Shown: piece after piece, positions 54,649 through 62,906 of the stretch | Layout: every line of letters begins with the position of its first letter | Position numbering within the stretch: position 1 is the stretch's first letter | NCBI RefSeq assembly: GCF_000317675.1 | Contig: NC_019776.1 | Span: forward strand, 744,001-808,000 | Source: Cyanobacterium aponinum PCC 10605 | GTDB taxonomy: Bacteria > Cyanobacteriota > Cyanobacteriia > Cyanobacteriales > Cyanobacteriaceae | DNA: 64,000 nucleotides | Direction of reading: 5' to 3' | Notes under the pieces: model-generated | Seen by the model: only the letters and a program-made list of their open reading frames with translations | Database searches by the model: none | What the model was told of the DNA's origin: nothing | Made by a program: the position numbers and the translations under genes

Positions 54649-55428
54649 TCAACCTTTGAGCATTTTCTGTAAGCCTAGCCAACCAATAGCAATAAATGCG
54701 ATCGCCAACATAAGACTGGAAATCGATGTTTTTAAACTTTGTTGTAGGGCTAATCCTTGAGCTTTTCTTTTTTCTTGCTCAACCGCTTTTTGTAATTCTG
54801 ATTCTAGTTGATTTCTTACTTCTTGAAATTTTGCCTTTAATTCTTCAGGTTTATCTGATAGATTTAAAATTTGTTGTAATTGATCTCTTTGGGTTGTAAT
54901 TGATTGTAACTGTTGAGGATTTAATTGCTGTCCTCCTAAATTTCCTCCTGCCTGAATAATTTGGTTTCTCTGTTCGATTTCTTGTTTGAGCTGTTCAGGA
55001 TTTTTGGAGATGGCTTCTAATTCCGATACAAAACCTTGAATTTGTGCCTCTTGTTGGGCAATTCTTTGATCTATTTGCACGAATAAATCGGAGCTTACAC
55101 GGTTTATGTTACCAAAATGGAGGGGAACAAGCAATAAATAAACTAATCCTAGGATACTGGCAATGATAAAAACGATCATCCTTACTGGCTTATTTGGTTT
55201 TTCGGAGTTATTATTATCCCCAATCCACCAAGCAACTAATAAAAATGCGATCGCAATTAAGGGCGTAATTCCTTGCTCAATAGCACCATTGGTTACATTT
55301 ATTTGCCAATTTGGATCTTGCCATTGAGGAGAAATCAAGAAAAAAACATAGTTAATTAGAGAGGAAATAAGAAGAATCCCACCAACTAACTTAAGAATTA
55401 AACTTATAAAACCAGAGGTTATTTTCAT
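54649..55428 (-). CDS. HpsJ-like membrane protein with coiled coil (259 aa)
   Basis: Four hydrophobic helices (about 8-32, 48-70, 82-105 and 235-255) surround a central Gln/Glu-rich coiled coil (about 118-225, e.g. QQLNPQQLQSITTQRDQLQQ). This matches the pattern of cyanobacterial HpsJ-family proteins linked to polysaccharide secretion; the similarity is by architecture and remains a guess. Converges with selO, 18 bp apart. No polysaccharide genes are adjacent. Confidence 0.6.
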   Translation of the reverse strand: MKITSGFISLILKLVGGILLISSLINYVFFLISPQWQDPNWQINVTNGAIEQGITPLIAIAFLLVAWWIGDNNNSEKPNKPVRMIVFIIASILGLVYLLLVPLHFGNINRVSSDLFVQIDQRIAQQEAQIQGFVSELEAISKNPEQLKQEIEQRNQIIQAGGNLGGQQLNPQQLQSITTQRDQLQQILNLSDKPEELKAKFQEVRNQLESELQKAVEQEKRKAQGLALQQSLKTSISSLMLAIAFIAIGWLGLQKMLKG

Positions 55429-55905
55429 ATTTTAATAATAAAAATTAGCAATTCAAAATTTATTAATTCGTATTTACTAAGATATTGTACCAAGATATTA
55501 AATCTTTAATAGTAAAGATTAATTAAATTAAAATTAATATTTTTTTCGTTAATTATCAATAACTTTTTCTATCTATTACTTACTTTACTTTGCTAAGATT
55601 ATTAAGATTTAGTTTTTTCTTTTTTCTTTCTTCACTGGTGAATAAGGTACAAAATCAGAGTATTATCAAATAATAATTAAATCAGACTTATGGATCAATG
55701 TATAGCTATTTTTTCTAAATCTGAAGATATACTTAAAACACTATTTTCTACTATTCTTAAGCCGAATGAAGGTTAATTAGGGTTTACTGAATAAAGCAAA
55801 AGGTGATAAAAATCAAAGATTGTAACGGAGTTAATTAATAAAAAATGTGCAGTTTTAGAAAATTTCGGTCAAAAATTATACCTTAATTCGGCAACGCCTA
55901 ATTTA

Positions 55906-55926
55906 TATACTCAAAGCAATAGAGCC
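55906..55926 (-). repeat. GGCTCTATTGCTTTGAGTATA motif, inverted copy
   Basis: Inverse of the motif at 43066-43088 and 22378-22400. Confidence 0.5.
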
Positions 55927-55952
55927 AACATCCTTTAGTCTGTTCACTTTTC

Positions 55953-55991
55953 CTAAATAAAAAAATAAGGGCAGACAATGAAGCCTACCCT
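55953..55991 (-). terminator. Rho-independent terminator of the rbc operon
   Basis: Minus-strand stem AGGGTAGGC / GTCTGCCCT (nine pairs with two G-T) around loop TTCATT, followed by TATTTTTTTATTT. It starts 29 bp after the rbcS stop. Confidence 0.85.
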
Positions 55992-56019
55992 CAAATTTGT
56001 TTCAGTTTAGAAGTTAATC

Positions 56020-56355
56020 TTAGAAACGAGTGCTGTTAGGTTTGTAAACGATAAAACTCATGGTTTGACACTGTTTGATATTGTCGAAACCGATTACACG
56101 GATATAAGAATCAGAGTATTGAGCTTTACATTCACGTACTTCGTTTAATACTTCTTGAGCAGAAGAAGCGTTAAATAAAGGTAATTTCCATAAAGTCCAG
56201 TGGTGATCTTTGGGTTGAGGATCTTTTTCAAATTCTACCGCAGGAATAAATCCTTGATCTAATAAATACTGTACTTGTTTAACGATTTGTTGATCAGTTA
56301 AAGGAGGTAAGTAAGATAAAGTTTCGTAACGGCGCTCTTTAGGTAAAGTTTGCAT
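56020..56355 (-). CDS. rbcS: RuBisCO small subunit
   Basis: Small subunit of form IB RuBisCO, 111 residues. Signature: [18 protein letters not shown] (residues 7-24) and [36 protein letters not shown]. Eight copies cap the L8 core. Last gene of rbcL-rbcX-rbcS and separated from rbcX by 3 bp only, so likely translationally coupled. A strong terminator follows. Confidence 0.97.
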   Translation of the reverse strand: MQTLPKERRYETLSYLPPLTDQQIVKQVQYLLDQGFIPAVEFEKDPQPKDHHWTLWKLPLFNASSAQEVLNEVRECKAQYSDSYIRVIGFDNIKQCQTMSFIVYKPNSTRF

Positions 56356-56358
56356 CTT

Positions 56359-56772
56359 TTATTCTTCCTTGTTGTCTAATGAATTTGATTCTTGATTATT
56401 TTCATCCTTATCGGATGAATTAACAGGTAAAGATTGAGTTTGAGTTAAACGCTCTAAAAGATGACGACGATGTTCAATATTAGATTGAATAATATTAGTT
56501 TTTACCATTTCTGGCAAAAATTCCAATACTTGCTCTGCTAAATCTTCTCTTACTGTTAAAATTCTCAAAACTAACTCTTTATTTTCTCCCAATAGGTTAT
56601 TAAGATATTTTTCACTATCTTGAACGGAAGTGCGATCGCTGTAGTTAGTTAACCAAATCGCCTGCCTAGGATTAGTTTCAGTTAGTTGATTAATGATAAT
56701 TTTTACAGCTTGAAAAGTAAGATAACTTTGCAAAACCTTCGCCGTATCCTTGGCAATTTGCTTATAGGACAT
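56359..56772 (-). CDS. rbcX: RuBisCO assembly chaperone RbcX
   Basis: Product of 137 residues, a helical dimer that binds the C-terminal tail of RbcL and helps assemble L8. Motifs: DTAKVLQSYLTFQAVKIIINQLTETNPRQA and WLTNYS, then helices to residue 105. The last 25 residues (SSDKDENNQESNSLDN) are acidic and disordered, as in other cyanobacterial RbcX. It lies between rbcL (163 bp away) and rbcS. Confidence 0.95.
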   Translation of the reverse strand: MSYKQIAKDTAKVLQSYLTFQAVKIIINQLTETNPRQAIWLTNYSDRTSVQDSEKYLNNLLGENKELVLRILTVREDLAEQVLEFLPEMVKTNIIQSNIEHRRHLLERLTQTQSLPVNSSDKDENNQESNSLDNKEE

Positions 56773-56935
56773 AATTCAGTGACTATCAGTATCCAGTTAT
56801 CAGATTGATTAAATAAGTACAATTGCTTAAATGACTTTATTATTCTGTTTATTGTCAGATTTTTTGTTCACTTAGGACTATTTATACTTATTTTAGTTTT
56901 TCTGATTCCTGAATTCTGACTACTGAACAGTCAAC

Positions 56936-58342
56936 TTAGAGAGTATCAACGGTGTCAAACTCGAATTTGATTTCTTTCCAGAGTTCACAAGCCGCAGCTA
57001 ACTCAGGACTCCAACGACAAGCCTCACGAATTACTTCGTTACCTTCACGAGCGAGAGAACGTCCTTCATTACGAGCTTGAACACAAGCCTCTAAAGCTAC
57101 ACGGTTAGCGGTTGCACCAGGTGCGTTACCCCAAGGGTGTCCTAAAGTACCACCACCGAACTGTAAACAAGAATCATCACCGAAGATTTCAACTAATGCA
57201 GGCATATGCCATACGTGGATACCACCAGAAGCTACAGGCATGGTTCCGGGTAAGGAAGCGTAGTCTTGGGTGAAGAATACACCACGAGAACGATCTTCCT
57301 CTACATAGTCTTCGCGCATTAAGTCAACAAAACCTAAAGTAGCAGCGCGATCGCCTTCTAATTTACCTACAACAGTACCAGAGTGTAAGTGGTCACCACC
57401 AGAGAGACGGAGACATTTTGCTAAAACACGGAAGTGGATACCATGATTTTTCTGACGGTCAATTACTGCGTGCATCGCACGGTGGATGTGTAATAATACA
57501 CCATTATCACGACACCATTTTGCTAAGGTAGTGTTAGCAGTAAAACCACCAGTTAAGAAGTCGTGCATGATAATAGGAGTACCGATTTCTTTGGCGAATT
57601 CAGCACGTTTGAGCATTTCTTCGCAAGTACCTGCGGTTACGTTTAAGTAGTGACCTTTGATTTCATTGGTTTCAGCTTGTGCTTTTTCAATAGCTTCTTG
57701 AACGAATAAGAAGCGATCGCGCCAACGCATGAAGGGTTGAGAGTTGATGTTTTCATCATCTTTGGTGAAGTCTAAACCACCACGAAGACACTCATAAACC
57801 GCACGACCATAGTTTTTAGCGGACAAACCTAATTTAGGCTTAATGGTACAACCAAGTAAAGGACGACCGTATTTGTTTAATAAGTCACGTTCAACAGTGA
57901 TACCGTGAGGAGGACCTTGATAAGTTTTGATTAAAGCAACGGGGAAACGGATGTCTTCTAAACGTAACGCACGAAGAGCTTTAAACCCGAAAACATTGCC
58001 AACTAAAGAGGTTAAAACGTTGGTGATAGAGCCTTCTTCAAATAAATCCAAAGGATAAGCAACGAAACAGAAATATTGATTATCTTCACCGGGTACGGGT
58101 TCAACACTGTAACAACGACCTTTGTAACGATCTAAGTCAGTTAAACCATCAGTCCATACAGTAGTCCAAGTTCCAGTAGAGGACTCAGCCGCAACCGCCG
58201 CCGCACATTCTTCGGGGGGAACTCCAGGTTGGGGAGTCATACGGAAACAAGCCAATAAATCAGTATCTTTAGGGGTATAGTCAGGGGTGTAATAGGTTAA
58301 GCGATAATCCTGCACACCAGCTTTGAATCCAGCTTGTGCCAT
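56936..58342 (-). CDS. rbcL: RuBisCO large subunit (form IB)
   Basis: Product of 468 residues that fixes CO2 on ribulose-1,5-bisphosphate in the carboxysome. Active-site segments: [33 protein letters not shown] (carbamylated Lys in KDDEN), TGGFTANTT and [14 protein letters not shown]-terminus [20 protein letters not shown] is typical form IB. The gene is distinctly more GC-rich and codon-biased than its neighbours, as usual for a highly expressed gene. A clear ribosome binding site precedes the ATG. The common length is 470-476, so it is slightly short. Confidence 0.98.
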   Translation of the reverse strand: MAQAGFKAGVQDYRLTYYTPDYTPKDTDLLACFRMTPQPGVPPEECAAAVAAESSTGTWTTVWTDGLTDLDRYKGRCYSVEPVPGEDNQYFCFVAYPLDLFEEGSITNVLTSLVGNVFGFKALRALRLEDIRFPVALIKTYQGPPHGITVERDLLNKYGRPLLGCTIKPKLGLSAKNYGRAVYECLRGGLDFTKDDENINSQPFMRWRDRFLFVQEAIEKAQAETNEIKGHYLNVTAGTCEEMLKRAEFAKEIGTPIIMHDFLTGGFTANTTLAKWCRDNGVLLHIHRAMHAVIDRQKNHGIHFRVLAKCLRLSGGDHLHSGTVVGKLEGDRAATLGFVDLMREDYVEEDRSRGVFFTQDYASLPGTMPVASGGIHVWHMPALVEIFGDDSCLQFGGGTLGHPWGNAPGATANRVALEACVQARNEGRSLAREGNEVIREACRWSPELAAACELWKEIKFEFDTVDTL

Positions 58343-58825
58343 GCTTGGTATCCTCCAAATATATAAATTTTCTTTATAGCGTTATATGTAACAACTTCTT
58401 TTAATGGAAGTTAGTTTTTTGGCTTTTGCTTTTCGAGTTTAAATCTTATCATGAAGGGGATCATTTTCTATACACCTAGATTAACTATTTACGATTATTA
58501 TTTTTTCTGAATTTGATTAACTTAACTAATCTAATTCTCTATGCTTACCCCAGACTATTCTCTAGGTATTTTAAACTGCTAATTTTTCCCTCTTTAACGT
58601 TATAAAAGTCAGAATTTCACATTTCTTTACACTTTGAGGTTAAATTATTACGATTATTAGTTTTCCTTATATTTTAATTAAAAAGGTAATGAGTAACGAT
58701 GCGCTAGGCAAAGGAGAATAGTTGATAATTAAGAATAAAAAACCCCTAAATCTCATTCTCATTACTCATTAATCATTACTTGTTTCTCCCTTTCAGCCTC
58801 TCTCCTCATATAGTTAATAACAACA
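58343..58825. other. rbcL leader and promoter region
   Basis: About 480 bp between rbcL and rbfA, both on the minus strand. It contains the rbcL ribosome binding site, an inverted repeat AACTTC..GAAGTT (58393-58412) near the start of the leader, AT-rich promoter DNA, and repeat fragments ('gataattaagaat', 'ctcattactcatt') at about 58690-58790. The rbcL promoter boxes cannot be placed reliably by eye. Confidence 0.5.
58351..58356 (-). promoter_or_regulatory. Ribosome binding site of rbcL (GGAGGA)
   Basis: GGAGGA on the minus strand, eight bases before the rbcL ATG. It is the strongest Shine-Dalgarno sequence I noticed; most genes here lack a clear one. Confidence 0.85.
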
Positions 58826-59203
58826 CTACTCCTCCTCCGCAGAAGGAACATCATGGGGGGTAATACGATTAATCAAATCAATTATTTGATCGCCTTTCTC
58901 TAGGGAAGAATCATGAACAAAGCGAATTTCTGGGGTATGTCGCAAACGAATCCGATGACCCAATTCCCTCCTAACAAAAGGAGTACAAGCCTTTAAACCT
59001 TCCATTGTTTCGGCTTTAGCTTCTGGTGTACCATAAATACTTACAAAAACCTTAGCGTGTTGTAAATCCCCTGACATTTCAACATCGAGAATACTAACCA
59101 TTCCCGCTCCCACTCTGTCATCTTTAATACCACTAATAAGCATTTGACTGATTTCTTTTCTAATTAAAGACGATACTTTTTCTACACGACGACTATTTGC
59201 CAT
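58826..59203 (-). CDS. rbfA: 30S ribosome-binding factor RbfA
   Basis: Small KH-fold protein of 125 residues needed for late 16S rRNA processing and cold adaptation. Motifs: [27 protein letters not shown] (residues 5-31), [10 protein letters not shown] and [19 protein letters not shown]. The tail is acidic (SAEEE). Start ATG. A DUF751 gene lies upstream on the same strand (392 bp away), a neighbourhood shared by other cyanobacteria. Confidence 0.94.
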   Translation of the reverse strand: MANSRRVEKVSSLIRKEISQMLISGIKDDRVGAGMVSILDVEMSGDLQHAKVFVSIYGTPEAKAETMEGLKACTPFVRRELGHRIRLRHTPEIRFVHDSSLEKGDQIIDLINRITPHDVPSAEEE

Positions 59204-59595
59204 AATCTCAAAATTCTCCTTTTATTTTCTAATATATTTTTTCGTTTGTTAGTGTCATTTTGCTATAAATTGAGATGTTAGATTATTAAGGTCTTTTTCT
59301 TCTTAATTTATAGTGAAAACAAATTTTTTTATTAATACTTAAGATCACAATTGAAAAATTTTCAAAACTTCTTTACTTCTGCTATTCTCAGTATTCTTCA
59401 TTTTTTACTCTTAATTTATAATCTCGATCGCATTTAAAAGTTACAGTGATATTGCTATAATATACTGATAAAAAATTTATACTTAACAAAATTTGAATTT
59501 AAGCATTTTAAAACATCTTTTTTTCTTTTCTCTATCCTCACTACTATCTTTCATTCCTCACCCATGTGTAACTAAAAAATAATAATGTATTTATT
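59204..59595. other. AT-rich spacer, no gene seen
   Basis: Mostly A/T runs. A TATAAT-like box (tgctataatatac at about 59453-59465) points rightward but no gene follows in that direction for 1.4 kb, so its meaning is unclear. No repeat family member is evident. Confidence 0.45.
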
Positions 59596-59799
59596 TTAAA
59601 CAGGGGTAATTCCTAACATTGCTTTTAAAGTAAAGTAAAGAAAGAAAAAACCGCCAACCATTAACCCCAAAAGTGCGATCGCAGTTGGAGGATTATTAAA
59701 TAAAGGTTTTACTTGTTGCCAAAGAAAAAAGAAAATACCTAAAATCAAACTCACCATATAGCGAGGATAGCGTAAAACATTCTCCCAAAAACCGTCCAT
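59596..59799 (-). CDS. DUF751 (Ycf33-like) membrane protein, 67 aa
   Basis: Two membrane helices (about 15-27 and 40-61) in a 67-residue protein: FWENVLRYPRYMVSLILGIF, LFNNPPTAIALLGLMVGGFF. This is the DUF751/Ycf33 pattern found in cyanobacteria and some plastids; the function is unknown. It lies upstream of rbfA on the same strand. Confidence 0.87.
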   Translation of the reverse strand: MDGFWENVLRYPRYMVSLILGIFFFLWQQVKPLFNNPPTAIALLGLMVGGFFFLYFTLKAMLGITPV

Positions 59800-59919
59800 A
59801 GTTATCTCAATAAATTATTAAATAGTCCTAGTTTCTTTGATATAGTTTAACAGTTATTTTATCTTCATTCTCAACTATCACAAGAGAATATCATTAATCA
59901 AAAAATTTTCCATCAAAAT

Positions 59920-60702
59920 TCAATCCGTGAAATTGATAGGACAAGGAATGTCTGGAACATCTATTAAATCAACCAATCCTAACTGAATATAAGGCAACAT
60001 TGATCTAGTTATTTGAGTTAAATCTTGATTAATTTGTAAACTCAAATCTCTTAAAGTATTTTTCCCATTAAACAGCTTACTCATAATCTGATAAGTTTTC
60101 GGAGAAGTTTTTTCCTGAAGTTTATCATATTGTCTAATAATCGGACATTGATTGGGAAAACGGTCTGCTAATTTTGCATTTTGCCAACTTTGCCAACTTT
60201 GCCAAGCCTCAACAATTACCTGATCTGGATCAATAAAAACTAGCTGACTAGACAAAGACTGATTATTTCTCAACTGAAAAACAACCTCCATTCTTTGAGT
60301 TATATCAAATAAAATTTCAATAATAATATTTTTGATAATTAAACTTAATTGCTGACGAGTTACTTCCTCTTGTTTTAACCAATAACTAAGTAATTCGTAT
60401 TCCCAAAATTGACGAAAACTTTTCTGATTAATAATACTTTCATCAAGAGAAGATATTTGAGTAATCAATATAGGGGCAAATCTAGCAACATTCCTCATCC
60501 ATCTTCTAACAGGATGCCTTCCCCCAGTTGCAAAAATAATTCTTCCTAAATAAAAATAGAAAATCCACTCTTCTCCTCTTGACGAACCAAAAATCAATTC
60601 TCCCGTGAACTGGGGTTGTTTTAAACTCTGAAATAAAGTAGTTTGTCTTGTACCAATAAACTCCCTGATAGGGATTTTAGGGGCGTTACTAGATTCTGTC
60701 AT
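59920..60702 (-). CDS. PATAN (PatA N-terminal, DUF4388-like) protein without a receiver domain
   Basis: Product of 260 residues. The first 110 form a PATAN domain (IREFIGTRQTTLFQSLKQPQFTGELIF, WIFYFYLGRIIFATGGRHPVRRWMRN), followed by a helical region and a winged-helix-like end (FNGKNTLRDLSLQINQDLTQ). PatA/PixG-type regulators normally add a C-terminal CheY receiver; here none is present, so it may pair with a free receiver in trans. A short WQSWQSWQ repeat stands near residue 170. It is divergent from the HTH/GrpE-like gene (168 bp). Confidence 0.8.
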   Translation of the reverse strand: MTESSNAPKIPIREFIGTRQTTLFQSLKQPQFTGELIFGSSRGEEWIFYFYLGRIIFATGGRHPVRRWMRNVARFAPILITQISSLDESIINQKSFRQFWEYELLSYWLKQEEVTRQQLSLIIKNIIIEILFDITQRMEVVFQLRNNQSLSSQLVFIDPDQVIVEAWQSWQSWQNAKLADRFPNQCPIIRQYDKLQEKTSPKTYQIMSKLFNGKNTLRDLSLQINQDLTQITRSMLPYIQLGLVDLIDVPDIPCPINFTD

Positions 60703-60870
60703 TACTACAAAAAAATTTAATTTTTCAGTTATTGGAAATCACTTTTAAGTATATATATAATTTGACAGTGTTGCTACAATCAGCAAACTGTAAAAGAAGA
60801 CTATTGTTAGTTCTATTTTTTATATCTATACTTTATATTAAGATGTCATGGAAAATCTTACTATTAATTT

Positions 60871-61521
60871 ATGAACCAATCAGAGGATAAAACGGAAAAA
60901 ATTTTATACCAATGGATGAACTCCAAAGGAATTAAAAATTATTTAGAACTGAGTCGCAAATCTCAAGTGTCAGAATTACAGTTTTATCGTCTTGAACATA
61001 ATTTAATTGATAACATCCCTCTAGGAATACTCAAAAAAATTGCTTTTGCTTTTGATATTTCTCTTCAAACTCTAATTGATAATTTAAGCACACCTCCCCA
61101 AGAAATATCTTCCCATGAAGTCGAAAAAGATTTGAAACTAGAATGTGAGCGTTTGTTAAAAGAAAATGAGCAATTAAGACAAAATCTAATCAAAGAGTAT
61201 CAAAGAGACATAATCACTATTTTAGAATCTTTACTTTTACAGTTGCCAACAATTAACTACGCTATAAAAAATAATCCAGAAATCCCCGCAACAAGATTAT
61301 TACCACTAATGCAACCAGTACAAGATTTATTAAGATTTTGGGGCATAGAAACTATTGGAGAAGTGGGAGAAACAGTTAAATATGATCCCCAAATACATGA
61401 GTTAATGGAAGACACTCAAGACGATACTCAGATCTTTGAAATGGTAAAAATACGTTATGTGGGTTATCGCCAAGGGGAAGATTTACTTTATCGTGCCAAG
61501 GTTAGCCCCATTGTTGAATAA
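60871..61521 (+). CDS. HTH (XRE-like) protein with GrpE-like C-terminus (216 aa)
   Basis: Residues 10-70 look like a Cro/C1-type helix-turn-helix (NYLELSRKSQVSELQFYRLE, ILKKIAFAFDISLQTLI). Residues about 85-125 form a coiled coil (EVEKDLKLECERLLKENEQL). The C-terminus resembles the beta-wing of GrpE: GIETIGEVGETVKYDPQIHE followed by YVGYRQGEDLLYRAKVSPI, matching GrpE's DP-x-x-H-E and GY-x-x-x-x-x-L-R-x-A-x-V pattern. GrpE is the nucleotide exchange factor of DnaK. So the protein may link DNA binding or protein recognition with DnaK. Similar products exist in cyanobacteria; function unproven. Confidence 0.72.
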   Translation: MNQSEDKTEKILYQWMNSKGIKNYLELSRKSQVSELQFYRLEHNLIDNIPLGILKKIAFAFDISLQTLIDNLSTPPQEISSHEVEKDLKLECERLLKENEQLRQNLIKEYQRDIITILESLLLQLPTINYAIKNNPEIPATRLLPLMQPVQDLLRFWGIETIGEVGETVKYDPQIHELMEDTQDDTQIFEMVKIRYVGYRQGEDLLYRAKVSPIVE

Positions 61522-61560
61522 ACTTATTTCTGGAGTTCCTTAACTGTGGCATGAATGTTA

Positions 61561-61606
61561 TTAACCTCAGTTCGGTTTAAGAATATCAGATAAGGCTAGG
61601 TATTAG
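61561..61606 (-). repeat. Solitary end of MITE-like element type I
   Basis: TTAACCTCAGTTCGGTTTAA followed by GAATATCAGATAAGGCTAGG, the inverse of the right end of copies B and C. Confidence 0.65.
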
Positions 61607-61623
61607 GGTTCGGAGTTAGTTAG

Positions 61624-61643
61624 GGGCGAATGGCCATTCGCCC
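61624..61643. repeat. Perfect 20-bp palindrome GGGCGAATGG/CCATTCGCCC
   Basis: Exact inverse halves. Degenerate copies lie at about 43380-43400 (gggcgaatggctattcaccc) and 10185-10205 (gggcgaatggacattccccc). All three stand beside 'gttagttagggg' or its inverse and 'gtacaggagttagaag'-type sequence. Confidence 0.85.
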
Positions 61644-61716
61644 GTACAGGAGTTAGAAGTTATTAATTATCAACTATTTACCTTTGCCCTCCCCTCTCAA
61701 GAGGGGGGATAAAAGA

Positions 61717-61880
61717 CAGGGCTGTTTCAAAGTAAAAAATTAGGTTAACTGAGATTAAGTAAGAATAAGAGATACAAGGATTTTTTTCTATTAGTTAAAA
61801 CTTTATGAACAAAAATCCCCCCATCTCCCTCTCCCCCTATCTCCCGCTCTTTTTTCTTTCTCGAAAATGAAACAGCCCTG
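61717..61880 (-). mobile_element. MITE type II, copy 2 (164 bp, inverted relative to copy 1)
   Basis: Begins CAGGGCTGTTTCA and ends TGAAACAGCCCTG. The inner sequence is the reverse complement of copy 1 with about 10 differences. GGGATAAAGG follows it (61881-61890), the inverse of the copy-1 target duplication; the left flank (GGGATAAAAGA) is a degraded version. The neighbouring 100 bp match those of copy 1, so both may descend from one insertion that was duplicated with its surroundings. Confidence 0.85.
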
Positions 61881-61939
61881 GGGATAAAGGGGGGTTTGTC
61901 CTTTTCACCATCACTTTTTTTTTATTTAGCTTTTAATCG

Positions 61940-62335
61940 TTAATCCGTTTCGTCTAAATGCTCCGCCACAGAAGAGTACAATTCCAAAACATGATGATCT
62001 AAAAGACGATAAAAAACTTTACGCCCTCGTTTCTGATAAGAGACTAAACGCATTGCTTTTAAGGTGCGCAGTTGATGAGAAACTGCTGATTCTGTCATAT
62101 CTAATGTTGCGGCTAAGTCACAAACACATAATTCTTGTTTAGCTAAAACGGAAAGAATTCTTAAACGATTGGGGTCTCCGAGTAGACTGAAAAACTCAGC
62201 CATTTTTTGTGCTTTTTCAGAGCTTAAAATTTGTCCTTTGAATGTATCGATAAACTCTGAGTCAAGGGAGTGAGGGGTGCAAGGAATTAAATCTTCTTTT
62301 ATTGTATTAGTATTTATTTTATCTGATACCTTCAT
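61940..62335 (-). CDS. ArsR/SmtB-family metal-sensing repressor (ZiaR/SmtB-like)
   Basis: Product of 131 residues. It has the SmtB core: FFSLLGDPNRLRILSVLAKQELCVCDLA, where ELCVCDLA is the alpha3 metal site, then the winged helix MTESAVSHQLRTLKAMRLV and the C-terminal DHHVLELYSSVAEHLDE carrying the alpha5 zinc ligands (D, H, H, E). This suggests a zinc sensor like ZiaR or SmtB rather than an arsenic sensor. The N-terminal extension has a Cys-Thr-Pro-His ligand-like segment. It is 58 bp after the gamma-carbonic anhydrase gene on the same strand. The target (ziaA or smtA) is not in this window. Confidence 0.88.
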   Translation of the reverse strand: MKVSDKINTNTIKEDLIPCTPHSLDSEFIDTFKGQILSSEKAQKMAEFFSLLGDPNRLRILSVLAKQELCVCDLAATLDMTESAVSHQLRTLKAMRLVSYQKRGRKVFYRLLDHHVLELYSSVAEHLDETD

Positions 62336-62370
62336 TCTCTCTGATTGGGATTGGTTTATTTTATATTATT

Positions 62371-62390
62371 CTAACCTCTTTTAAGGTTAG
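62371..62390. promoter_or_regulatory. Inverted repeat CTAACCT-CTTTTA-AGGTTAG, candidate operator
   Basis: A perfect 7-bp inverted repeat with a 6-bp spacer, 36 bp before the ATG of the zinc repressor. It could be its autoregulatory operator. It is not the usual SmtB box (TGAACA..TGTTCA). A weak terminator of the upstream gene is the alternative, but no T-run follows on the minus strand. Confidence 0.4.
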
Positions 62391-62393
62391 CCC

Positions 62394-62906
62394 TTAACAA
62401 AAACCTTTATCGGAAGTTTTTCCAGCATGATATAAACCTAATTGATAGTATTTAAGAGCGTGTTGAATTAAGTTTTGGGTTTCTTCTTCGTTCACATCTC
62501 TAATTTTTTTTGCTGGAATGCCAACCATTAAAGAATGAGACGGAACATCTTTTGTTACAACACATCCAGCTCCTATAATTGAACCTTCTCCTACAGTTAC
62601 TCCATTTAAAATAATTGCTCCAATACCAATTAAACAACCCTTCTTGATATGGGCAGAATGAATAACTGCCCTATGGCCAACGGTAACATAATCTTCTAGG
62701 ATGGTTTCTTGGTGAGGATCTCCGTGTATAATAGCTCCATCTTGAATGTTAGTGTAAGCCCCTATTTTTATTTTTTCTACATCTCCTCTAACCACAGCAG
62801 AATACCAAATACTTGCTCCTTCCCCAATAGTTACTTGCCCCATAACTGAGGCATTCTCTGCTATAAAAGCGGCTTGGGTAAAACTATTGATATTTAGTTG
62901 TTTCAT
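62394..62906 (-). CDS. Gamma-class carbonic anhydrase-like / hexapeptide acyltransferase-fold protein
   Basis: Product of 170 residues forming a left-handed beta-helix. Hexapeptide repeats run through residues 20-130; metal-ligand-like histidines sit in IHGDPHQ, VGHRAVIH and AHIKKG, as in gamma-carbonic anhydrases (YrdA/CcmM-N type). The C-terminal IPAKKIRDVNEEE is typical. Whether it has carbonic anhydrase activity is not predictable, as many YrdA-like proteins show none. Located just upstream of the zinc repressor on the same strand. Confidence 0.88.
   Translation of the reverse strand: MKQLNINSFTQAAFIAENASVMGQVTIGEGASIWYSAVVRGDVEKIKIGAYTNIQDGAIIHGDPHQETILEDYVTVGHRAVIHSAHIKKGCLIGIGAIILNGVTVGEGSIIGAGCVVTKDVPSHSLMVGIPAKKIRDVNEEETQNLIQHALKYYQLGLYHAGKTSDKGFC

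Larger units (their letters stand above)
55429..56019. other. AT-rich intergenic region between hpsJ-like gene and rbcS
   Basis: Holds the promoter of the HpsJ-like gene, a decayed type I right end (55753-55776, ATTCTTAAGCCGAATGAAGG), the inverted GGCTCTATT motif (55906-55926) and the rbc terminator. A 28-codon frame at 55690 has no support. Confidence 0.55.
61522..61939. other. Repeat-composite spacer (MITE type II copy 2)
   Basis: Holds a solitary type I end (61561-61606), the GGGCGAATGGCCATTCGCCC palindrome (61624-61643), a block shared with 43340-43425, half of a CTCGAG-type repeat and the second type II MITE (61717-61880). About 60 bp remain before the end of the zinc regulator gene. 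No gene present. Confidence 0.7.

Noticed and set aside
55690-55776. 28-codon frame before the rbc terminator
   Set aside because: Ends in a decayed MITE-like right end and shows no conserved pattern.
58393-58412. Inverted repeat AACTTC..GAAGTT as a regulator site of rbcL
   Set aside because: Only six base pairs in AT-rich DNA and no known regulator consensus; it is mentioned in the spacer entry only.
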